5,657 bases of DNA from Spirochaetales bacterium (GTDB lineage Bacteria > Spirochaetota > Spirochaetia > B11-G9), in the NCBI GenBank assembly GCA_027077185.1, contig JALTGJ010000001.1, positions 1 to 5,657 on the forward strand. The letters run 5' to 3'. Below the pieces are notes generated by a model. It was not told the DNA's origin, ran no database searches, and saw nothing but the letters and a program-made list of their open reading frames with translations. This document shows, piece after piece, positions 1 to 5,001 of the stretch; position 1 is the stretch's first letter; each line of letters opens with the position of its first letter. Position numbers and translations under genes: made by a program.

Positions 1-1
1 A

Positions 2-214
2 TCTGATGCAGGGCTATCATTAGAGGATTTTGATACTCTTATTAGTTTATTATACAAATCAGATAGAGGAATAATTATTATTTCCCACAATATTGAGCTA
101 TGCAGTAAATATTCCGACAGAATTTACATAATGAATGAGGGGAAAATAGTCAAAAAAATCAAAAAAAATTATTCTAAAAACCTTACTTCATATTTTCTCA
201 AGGGAGAATCCTGA
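2..214 (+). CDS. ECF transporter ATP-binding protein (EcfA-type), C-terminal fragment
   Basis: Partial gene cut by the left edge; the last 70 residues and a TGA stop are visible. It is the end of an ABC ATPase nucleotide-binding domain. A D-loop-like stretch SDAGLS (visible residues 1-6) comes first, then a strand ending in the switch histidine (IIIISHN, residues 24-30), then the typical SDRIYIMNEGKIV element (38-50) and a short lysine-rich tail. The family hydrolyses ATP on the cytoplasmic face to drive ECF import. Assignment to EcfA, rather than another ABC ATPase, rests mainly on the EcfT and S-component genes that follow directly. Two things are unusual. The D-loop ends in Ser where EcfA proteins normally have Asp (GLD). 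The segment after the H-loop is short. The Walker A and signature motifs lie outside the window, so I cannot tell whether this is a single or a fused double ATPase. Confidence 0.85.
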   Translation, partial: SDAGLSLEDFDTLISLLYKSDRGIIIISHNIELCSKYSDRIYIMNEGKIVKKIKKNYSKNLTSYFLKGES

Positions 215-218
215 TTTG
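202..218 (+). promoter_or_regulatory. Shine-Dalgarno site and TTG start of ecfT
   Basis: GGGAG at 202-206 lies 9 bases before a TTG at 216-218. It sits inside the last codons of the upstream ATPase gene, whose TGA ends at 214. No ATG lies near this point in frame, and the TTG start gives the conserved EcfT N-terminus with DPRIKLI at residues 17-23. The one-base gap suggests translational coupling of the ATPase and coupling-protein genes. Confidence 0.75.
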
Positions 219-980
219 ATTAGTGCAAGTTACATACCAGGAAAATCATTAATTCATGAAAGTGACCCCCGAATAAAATTAATACTTCTGCTATTTACTG
301 TTACCTTATTTTTTTTACCTGTTTCCATTGCAGCAATGTCAATTTATTATCTGCTTATTGCTGCTTTAACTATTTATAGTCTTGGATTAAATAGATTAAT
401 ACAGGCTATGAAAATGATACTGCCAATACTTATTTTTGTAGTTATTCTAACTCCACCCTTTTACAAAGGGGGAGATTCTGTTTTTATAATAAAAAATATG
501 GTTATTTTATCGAGTGAGGGGATTTCCCAGACCCTCAAACTTATTTTGCGATTTTCCGGAATAACTGTAAGTTTCTACCTTTTTTTTGCCTGCACGAGTA
601 TTAATTATTTCATTCTAACCCTTGAGTGGTTTAAACTGCCATATAATGCTGCGCTTATTATAACTATTGCTTTAAGATTTATTCCCTCCATGATTATGAG
701 CTACACAAATATAAAGGATGCCCATAAACTAAGAAATACAAATACAGTGAAAAGCAAGCTTCGAACCAGAATAAACAATATTTTCCCAACTCTTGTTTCT
801 GTACTTATTCTGGCTATTAAATCCATTCCGTCATTATCTATGGCTCTGGAGCTGAGGGGAATTGGACTGGATACAGAAAGATCCAGATATTCTGTAATTA
901 TATCCAAAAACATGGTATTGCAATTTATTTTGTCTGGCGTTATTGTCTCTGTGGTTCTTATTTTTGCAGTATATATATAA
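216..980 (+). CDS. ecfT: ECF transporter transmembrane coupling protein EcfT (CbiQ family)
   Basis: Complete 254-residue integral membrane protein of the size usual for EcfT (PF02361, CbiQ/EcfT). EcfT links the cytoplasmic ATPase pair to the substrate-binding S component and passes on the ATP-driven movement. What shows this: the N-terminal DPRIKLI element (17-23), hydrophobic segments at roughly 20-35, 37-55, 66-82, 108-127, 142-160 and 233-253, the conserved ALRFIPSM element (152-159), and two coupling-helix motifs in the cytoplasmic region. The second motif, ALELRG (210-215), is close to the family Ala-Arg-Gly pattern. The first, AHKLRN (169-174), keeps the Arg but has Asn for Gly. The start is TTG at 216, one base after the ATPase stop. 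The S-component gene begins 10 bases downstream. The local gene order A-T-S suggests a dedicated transporter rather than a shared module, though shared use cannot be excluded. Confidence 0.92.
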   Translation: MISASYIPGKSLIHESDPRIKLILLLFTVTLFFLPVSIAAMSIYYLLIAALTIYSLGLNRLIQAMKMILPILIFVVILTPPFYKGGDSVFIIKNMVILSSEGISQTLKLILRFSGITVSFYLFFACTSINYFILTLEWFKLPYNAALIITIALRFIPSMIMSYTNIKDAHKLRNTNTVKSKLRTRINNIFPTLVSVLILAIKSIPSLSMALELRGIGLDTERSRYSVIISKNMVLQFILSGVIVSVVLIFAVYI

Positions 981-990
981 GGAGAAAAAG

Positions 991-1527
991 ATGTCAGATA
1001 ATGAACAAAAATCATCTATAACAAAACTTCCGGCTTTTAAAATTGCCTCACTTGCTATTCTTATAGCTATAACCACTGTGTTTACATATATCGTACGAAT
1101 ACCAACTACTCCTACAAGAGGTTATATTAACCTGGGGGATGTAGCAATTTTTTTTACAGCTATAACTTTTGGTCCCTTTAGTGCTTTTATTGCAGGAGGA
1201 CTTGGTACAGCTCTTGCAGATTTGCTTGCAGGCTATGCTCAATGGGCACCTTTTACTTTTTTTGCCCATGGATTACAGGGCCTTGTTATTGGCCTTATTA
1301 TTAGAAATAAAGTTGATATTCCAGGGATAATTTTTTCATTTATTGCAGCAACTTTTGTTATGGCCGGAATATACTACATAACTGCAGGATTTATGTACGG
1401 ATTCGGACCGGCATTATTGGAAATACCAGGTAATATACTGCAAAATGTTGCAGGTGTTGTAATTGGGGTTCCCCTTGCTGCAGCTGTGAAAAAAGCATAT
1501 CCACCTATATTAAACTATAAGTGGTAG
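991..1527 (+). CDS. ECF transporter S component (substrate-binding membrane protein)
   Basis: Complete 178-residue, strongly hydrophobic protein, typical in length for an S component. These proteins bind a vitamin or related micronutrient in the membrane and dock on EcfT. Helix 1 carries the AxxxA EcfT-docking motif (A22-A26). A loop with GYINLGD (44-50) follows, then a glycine/alanine-rich segment GPFSAFIAGGLGTALADLLAG (61-81) and APFTFFAHGLQG (86-97). This layout recalls the PF07155-type group, which includes predicted hydroxymethylpyrimidine and pyridoxine transporters; the family call is from memory of the pattern. The substrate cannot be read from sequence. The start is the ATG at 991, just after GGAG (981-984), rather than an upstream in-frame ATG at 943 that lies inside ecfT and has no ribosome site. 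No riboswitch is visible in the 10-base gap before the gene. Confidence 0.85.
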   Translation: MSDNEQKSSITKLPAFKIASLAILIAITTVFTYIVRIPTTPTRGYINLGDVAIFFTAITFGPFSAFIAGGLGTALADLLAGYAQWAPFTFFAHGLQGLVIGLIIRNKVDIPGIIFSFIAATFVMAGIYYITAGFMYGFGPALLEIPGNILQNVAGVVIGVPLAAAVKKAYPPILNYKW

Positions 1528-1545
1528 CCTGGCTTCCAGGCTACC
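1523..1545. terminator. Perfect hairpin between convergent genes, probable bidirectional terminator
   Basis: GGTAGCCTGG (1523-1532) and CCAGGCTACC (1536-1545) form a perfect 10-bp GC-rich stem with a three-base loop. The left arm includes the TAG stop codon of the S-component gene (1525-1527). The right arm ends 7 bases before the complement of the stop codon of the PilZ-like gene on the other strand. The U-tract is poor on both sides: TTCTATG follows on the plus strand, and ACTTATAG on the minus strand. It may act as a weak intrinsic terminator or as a 3'-end stabilising hairpin for both messages. Confidence 0.75.
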
Positions 1546-1552
1546 TTCTATG

Positions 1553-1888
1553 TTAAAGGACAGTGTCCAGTAACTCACAATAGCGGTCATAGCCTGAAGA
1601 ATCAGATGAAAACATAATGCTGATCCTTGATTCTTCAGGTGAAATTCCTTTTATATACACAATTTCATCTTTAATATTAAAGCTATCATCAATGGCATAA
1701 AGGGCTATTGAATAGTTTTTCACTTTATAAATATGTACAGGCACCAAAAGACTTATGCCGGTATGATTGGCATCAACAGTAATCGAATCCAGCAGTTCAC
1801 CTGTACCAAGATCAGCCTTAAACTTTTTCAGCAACTCAGGAAGTTTTACTCCGGGTATTCTGGCATCTTTTCTTCTCTCAATTATCAT
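1553..1888 (-). CDS. Small PilZ-like domain protein, last gene of the phosphate cluster
   Basis: A 111-residue protein, about the size of one PilZ domain, with no signal peptide or membrane segment, so probably cytoplasmic. PilZ domains bind cyclic di-GMP through an RxxxR motif followed by (D/N)xSxxG. Here ERRKDAR near the N-terminus gives R6-K-D-A-R10, and D39-A-N-H-T-G44 sits at the expected distance on a predicted strand, but with Asn in place of the usual Ser. The rest alternates short hydrophobic strands and ends in an amphipathic helix, consistent with the fold. The ATG at 1886-1888 is preferred over a longer in-frame start at 1993: it overlaps the upstream stop as ATGA, follows GGAAG, and places the Arg motif at the N-terminus as in other PilZ proteins. 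Translational coupling suggests it works with, or regulates, the upstream PRTase-like protein. The PilZ call is by motif only; c-di-GMP binding is not certain. Confidence 0.6.
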   Translation of the reverse strand: MIIERRKDARIPGVKLPELLKKFKADLGTGELLDSITVDANHTGISLLVPVHIYKVKNYSIALYAIDDSFNIKDEIVYIKGISPEESRISIMFSSDSSGYDRYCELLDTVL

Positions 1889-3048
1889 ATTGCTTCCAGA
1901 AGACTTTTTAAATAACTTATTTTTTTGTTGCAGGTAGAAATTAAACTTCCCTCTTCCTTTGCTCTGTCTATCCTTGCATCGGACCACAGCCATCTGAACT
2001 TATCAAACAACTGCTTATATTCAGGATCAGTAACACCTTGCCAATACTCTTCTTTTTTCTCTTTTAACAACAAATAATCATCAGAAGGACCTGTTCCATT
2101 CATATCCAAATACATATCCAGGGGAAAACGGGAATTATATTCGATCCATAATGATAAATTATTTTTTATTGCCATACTTTCCTGTTTTTCCCAAAAATCC
2201 AAAATATCAATAATATGATTTACAGGTTCAAATGATTTTTTTCCACCGTCATAAATAGCACAGGCCTCGATAGGTATTATCATTTTTTCGAATTGGGAAT
2301 ACTCATATTCCGGGGTAATGAGAGCACCCAACTTGTAATTTTTTAATAAATCTGTATTTGGAAGGACATTATACAGAGGAGTTTCTTTGGCTCCAAGAGC
2401 AAATCTTCCTTCAAGATAAATTAAAATTGTTCTTTCATATTCCGGATGATGCTCTTTAAAAATTCTATCCCACTTTCTCAATACTTTTTCAGCATTAGAA
2501 CAACCTATTGTTACAAAAATAAAGTTTTTTAATTTTAATTTTTTTGAAATTAAATAGTTGTCCAGATATTGCAGACTATTATCAAGAGAAACCCCGGAAG
2601 CAACAATATCAGCACTGTAAATTGTAGCATTATCAGGTATTTGGAACTTTCTATAGGAATCTTCTGAAATTGAAAACTCACCATCTTTCTCCAGACGCTG
2701 GCTTGTAATATATGAGCTGGAATGCCATTTATACCCAAAAGCCTTCAACAATGAATTCCGAACCTGAAAATTAAGACCCCCTCTCAGAATATGATACACA
2801 TTTACATGTTTAGAGCTTATCCTGCTAAGATTTTCAAAATTATTTAAAACTTTAAGAGTATTTGTTACTCCGTTCCTCATTAGATCTGTAAAATCAGAAT
2901 TTACAATTTCCGGGAAATTAAGCATATTTCTTGTATCTGAGGTAGAAACAACATACCGATTTAAAACAGAGGAAGCAGTACTGCTTTCTATCGAATACAA
3001 AGATACCGCCTCATCCTTAAATATACGTTTAAGATATTCAGATTCCAT
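1885..3048 (-). CDS. Uncharacterised 387-aa protein with phosphoribosyltransferase-fold motifs
   Basis: I do not recognise this protein as a named family. Residues about 85-185 resemble a type I phosphoribosyltransferase (PRTase). HILRGGL (86-92) matches the pyrophosphate-loop element of uracil PRTases (ILRAGL). A hydrophobic strand leading to SADIVASGVSL (145-155) matches the PRPP-binding loop, where one acidic residue (D147) and the small-residue/Gly pair (S151-G152) are kept but the first acidic position is Ala146. A strand at 174-181 (NFIFVTIG) follows, as in the fold. About 80 N-terminal and 200 C-terminal residues match nothing I know. There is no membrane segment or signal peptide, so it is probably cytoplasmic. 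The start is ATG at 3048 after AAAGGAG with a 5-base spacer; a longer frame to 3180 would run into the permease gene. It lies 41 bases after the permease and overlaps the PilZ-like gene by 4 bases. It could be an active PRTase of unknown specificity or a regulatory PRPP/nucleotide sensor. Confidence 0.6.
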   Translation of the reverse strand: MESEYLKRIFKDEAVSLYSIESSTASSVLNRYVVSTSDTRNMLNFPEIVNSDFTDLMRNGVTNTLKVLNNFENLSRISSKHVNVYHILRGGLNFQVRNSLLKAFGYKWHSSSYITSQRLEKDGEFSISEDSYRKFQIPDNATIYSADIVASGVSLDNSLQYLDNYLISKKLKLKNFIFVTIGCSNAEKVLRKWDRIFKEHHPEYERTILIYLEGRFALGAKETPLYNVLPNTDLLKNYKLGALITPEYEYSQFEKMIIPIEACAIYDGGKKSFEPVNHIIDILDFWEKQESMAIKNNLSLWIEYNSRFPLDMYLDMNGTGPSDDYLLLKEKKEEYWQGVTDPEYKQLFDKFRWLWSDARIDRAKEEGSLISTCNKKISYLKSLLEAI

Positions 3049-3089
3049 TTCAACTCCTTTGATCTGAAAGGTATACCGGCAAGCTGATT

Positions 3090-4139
3090 TTAGACAAAGA
3101 CCGGCTGTAAAAATAAGTTCTGCATTATAAACAGAAAAATAAATGACAAAATTCCAGATACAACAGGAGTTGCAATCCAACCCATACCGATTTTTCCAAT
3201 TACACTAAAATCAATATTTCTACCGGATTTAGCAAGGCCTATTCCCAATACCGCCCCTACAACTGCCTGAGAACTGGAAACTGGAACCAATGGCCAGGTA
3301 GGAAGGCTATGGCTCTGCAGCCATGCCTGAAGGGCAGTCGAGGCAAACAAGAACAGGACAAGGGAGCTGGATAATACTACAATAAAAGCAGCAACCGGAG
3401 AAAGCTTAAAAATACTGTTTCCAACAGTCATCATTACTCTTTTAGAATAGGTAAATATACCAACAGCGATTGCTATTCCACCAATCAGGAATAGAATCTG
3501 GACTCCGGTTAAAGAAAAAGCTCCGGAAATACTAATGTCAGGAAAAGGAGACACAGGAATAAAAACACCCATAACATTTGCAATATTATTTGCACCAAGG
3601 CTGTATGCTCCAAAAGCACCTGTTATAAGCAAAGCTGTCCGGGTATAGGAATCCATCCTTAAAATACTTATTTTTGTAAATTTTAATAAAAATCTAATAA
3701 AGTAGAACAGGCTAAAAGAAAAAACTGCAGATAGGACGGGACAAACAACCCAGGTCGATACAATTTTTGTCAGAGCAGATGTATCGGTTGGTTTCCCTGC
3801 AAAAAGATTCCAGCCAATAATAGCTCCAACTATAGCCTGGGAGGTGGATACAGGCAGTTTTAACCTTGTCATCCAAAACACCGTAAAGGCTGCAGAAAAT
3901 GCAACTGTAAAAGATCCTGCAATTGCATTTACTGCTCCAAGTTTTCCTAAAGTATGGGATGCACCTGCTCCGCTTATTACTGCACCAATAATTACAAAAA
4001 CCGAGCCAACTATTGCAGCTGTTGTAAAACGAAGCATTTTTGTACCTACTGCAGTACCAAAAATATTAGCGGCATCATTGGCCCCCAGGGACCAGCCAAG
4101 GAATAAACCGCTGGAAAGAAAAATTATTATCAAGGACAT
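3090..4139 (-). CDS. pit: Inorganic phosphate transporter, PiT family
   Basis: Complete 349-residue integral membrane permease of the PiT/PHO-4 family (PF01384). It imports phosphate, usually as a metal-phosphate with H+ or Na+ symport, with low affinity. The internal two-fold repeat is clear: GANDAAN (19-25) and GANNIAN (182-188) are the two family signatures, and PVSTSQAIVG (96-105) and PVSSSQAVVG (286-295) are the paired re-entrant motifs. About ten hydrophobic segments are visible. It is on the short side, without the large central cytoplasmic loop of some PiT proteins. The start is ATG at 4139 after AGGAG with a 6-base spacer. It lies 89 bases downstream of the DUF47/PhoU-like gene, the usual partner, and 41 bases upstream of the PRTase-like gene, so the genes are probably cotranscribed. 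PiT relatives can carry sulfate, but the DUF47 neighbour favours phosphate. Confidence 0.93.
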   Translation of the reverse strand: MSLIIIFLSSGLFLGWSLGANDAANIFGTAVGTKMLRFTTAAIVGSVFVIIGAVISGAGASHTLGKLGAVNAIAGSFTVAFSAAFTVFWMTRLKLPVSTSQAIVGAIIGWNLFAGKPTDTSALTKIVSTWVVCPVLSAVFSFSLFYFIRFLLKFTKISILRMDSYTRTALLITGAFGAYSLGANNIANVMGVFIPVSPFPDISISGAFSLTGVQILFLIGGIAIAVGIFTYSKRVMMTVGNSIFKLSPVAAFIVVLSSSLVLFLFASTALQAWLQSHSLPTWPLVPVSSSQAVVGAVLGIGLAKSGRNIDFSVIGKIGMGWIATPVVSGILSFIFLFIMQNLFLQPVFV

Positions 4140-4156
4140 TTACTACTCCTATAAAA

Positions 4157-4213
4157 AATGATAAAAAAGCCTAATAATTACTCAATACAATAATTCACAA
4201 GACTTTTATCATT
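4157..4213 (-). repeat. 10-bp inverted repeat in the gap before pit
   Basis: AATGATAAAA (4157-4166) and TTTTATCATT (4204-4213) are perfect inverted arms separated by 37 bases, within the 89-base gap between the DUF47/PhoU-like gene and pit. In the minus-strand transcript the second arm is followed by a run of U (TTATCATTTTTT) just before the pit ribosome-binding site at 4146-4150. It could be a weak attenuator or processing hairpin, or split operator half-sites. The stem is entirely A/T-rich with a single GC pair, so chance in AT-rich DNA is a real alternative. Confidence 0.4.
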
Positions 4214-4228
4214 CCTCCGTTATTGTTA

Positions 4229-4882
4229 TTATATGCTTCTCTTAATAGCTGCAACCGACAGGCGCTCACAGACATCCTGACCATCATCAGATAGTTTTGC
4301 AATAAGTTCAACAAACTTTCCGACATGCATTTTACCAGATAGTTTTTTTACGTAGGTATCTGAATCAAACAGTTTTCTCTTTATACTATTCTCAATTTTG
4401 TCAGTTTCATGTTCATAAAAAAATGTTTTATTTATGTAATCATTAATTAATGGATCATTTTTTACATAAGATCTGGCTGCCTGTACCGTAAAATCGGCAG
4501 TTTTACAGCTTGCTTCAACTAAAGCCATAAATTCTTCATTCAAATCCTTTGGTATTTTAGGCTTTTGAATATCAAACTGAATAAGAACTTCCTCTGTAGT
4601 ATCAATTACATCATCTATATTTTCCAGCAGACTTAACATATCACCTCTGGATTCAGGAAGCAGCATTTTTGTATAAAGCTTATAACGTATCCCTCTTCTT
4701 AATTCATCAACTGACGATTCAAGAACCTTAACTTCCTCCATTCTTTTTAAGAACATATCAGTTTCATTTTTTAAATAATTTTTAATAGCTTCAGAAAATA
4801 TCATTATTGAATTGGAAATGCTATCCAGTAATAATTCTATATCCCCCTCAATTTCCGAAACCTGATGAAATAGTAGACCCAT
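4229..4882 (-). CDS. DUF47 / PhoU-like phosphate transport regulator
   Basis: Complete 217-residue, largely helical soluble protein of the DUF47 family (PF01865, PhoU-like, often called Pit accessory protein). Family members are three-helix-bundle repeat proteins that bind metal clusters through E(D)xxxD motifs and are thought to control PiT phosphate permeases. Here ExxxD motifs are seen at E55-D59 and E157-D161, one in each half, with further acidic clusters at ENIDDVID (87-94) and DDGQD (199-203). The N-terminus MGLLFHQVSEIE is soluble and amphipathic, with no signal peptide. The length of just over 200 residues is normal for the family. The start is ATG at 4882 after AGGAG with a 7-base spacer. 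It is the first gene of the minus-strand cluster and lies directly upstream of pit, the usual arrangement, so it most likely modulates Pi uptake by that permease. Confidence 0.9.
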   Translation of the reverse strand: MGLLFHQVSEIEGDIELLLDSISNSIMIFSEAIKNYLKNETDMFLKRMEEVKVLESSVDELRRGIRYKLYTKMLLPESRGDMLSLLENIDDVIDTTEEVLIQFDIQKPKIPKDLNEEFMALVEASCKTADFTVQAARSYVKNDPLINDYINKTFFYEHETDKIENSIKRKLFDSDTYVKKLSGKMHVGKFVELIAKLSDDGQDVCERLSVAAIKRSI

Positions 4883-4998
4883 TTTTAAACTCCTGTTATT
4901 TTATTTACTATATATTGGCAGTTTAGTGTATACGGATATTTTTATAAAGTATTATTTACGGATTTATAATAAAAAGTTATAGTAGTAGCGGAGGCAGT
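4883..4998. promoter_or_regulatory. Divergent intergenic region carrying promoters for pncB and the phosphate cluster
   Basis: This 116-base, very AT-rich gap separates two divergent start codons and so must hold both promoters. For pncB there is an exact TATAAT at 4965-4970, but the expected -35 position holds only weak matches (around 4942-4947, TTATAA). For the minus strand several -10-like sites exist (for example TATAGT ending near 4908), and none has a convincing -35. TACGGAT occurs at 4931-4937 and again at 4957-4963, each followed closely by TTTATAA, a 26-base-spaced direct repeat that may be an operator. No hairpin or riboswitch-like fold was recognised. Confidence 0.5.
4965..4970 (+). 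promoter_or_regulatory. Likely -10 box of the pncB promoter
   Basis: Exact TATAAT, 28 bases before the pncB ATG, giving a predicted start of transcription near 4977 and a short leader of about 20 bases that just holds the ribosome site. The -35 element is poor, so activator help or a different sigma preference is possible. Confidence 0.45.
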
Positions 4999-5001
4999 AT
5001 G
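4990..5001 (+). promoter_or_regulatory. Ribosome-binding site and ATG of pncB
   Basis: GGAGG at 4990-4994 lies only 4 bases before the ATG at 4999-5001, a shorter spacer than at the other genes here (5-9 bases). No other in-frame start lies close by, and this ATG gives the conserved NAPRTase N-terminus with FTDYYELTM at residues 7-15. Confidence 0.7.

Noticed and set aside
943..990. Longer N-terminus for the S component from ATG at 943
   Set aside because: It overlaps the last codons of ecfT, has no ribosome-binding site and adds residues unlike the family. The ATG at 991 follows GGAG directly after the ecfT stop.
701..1269. Minus-strand open frames opposite ecfT and the S component
   Set aside because: Compositions are Cys/Ser/Lys-rich or otherwise unlike proteins, there are no ribosome sites, and the plus-strand genes have clear family motifs.
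1733..1915. Plus-strand 60-codon frame opposite the PilZ-like gene
   Set aside because: No homology that I recognise and no ribosome site; the opposite strand carries the coupled gene.
1889..1993. N-terminal extension of the PilZ-like protein up to 1993
   Set aside because: It lies wholly inside the PRTase-like gene, is basic low-complexity sequence, and would bury the Arg motif. The ATGA overlap start at 1888 explains the data better.
2550..2738. Minus-strand 62-codon frame inside the PRTase-like gene
   Set aside because: It is a shifted frame within a longer intact gene that has its own ribosome site and fold motifs.
3049..3180. N-terminal extension of the PRTase-like protein up to 3180
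   Set aside because: It would overlap the 3' end of pit by 91 bases and is Cys/Phe-rich shadow sequence. The ATG at 3048 has a strong AAAGGAG site.
3844..4161. Plus-strand 105-codon frame opposite pit
   Set aside because: It is antisense to the conserved GANDAAN and PVSTSQ region of pit and is a typical mirror frame of a membrane protein gene.
4169..4203. Internal promoter before pit (TTGTGA with an AT-rich -10)
   Set aside because: Only partial matches to both boxes, which arise easily in DNA this AT-rich; not enough to list as a feature.
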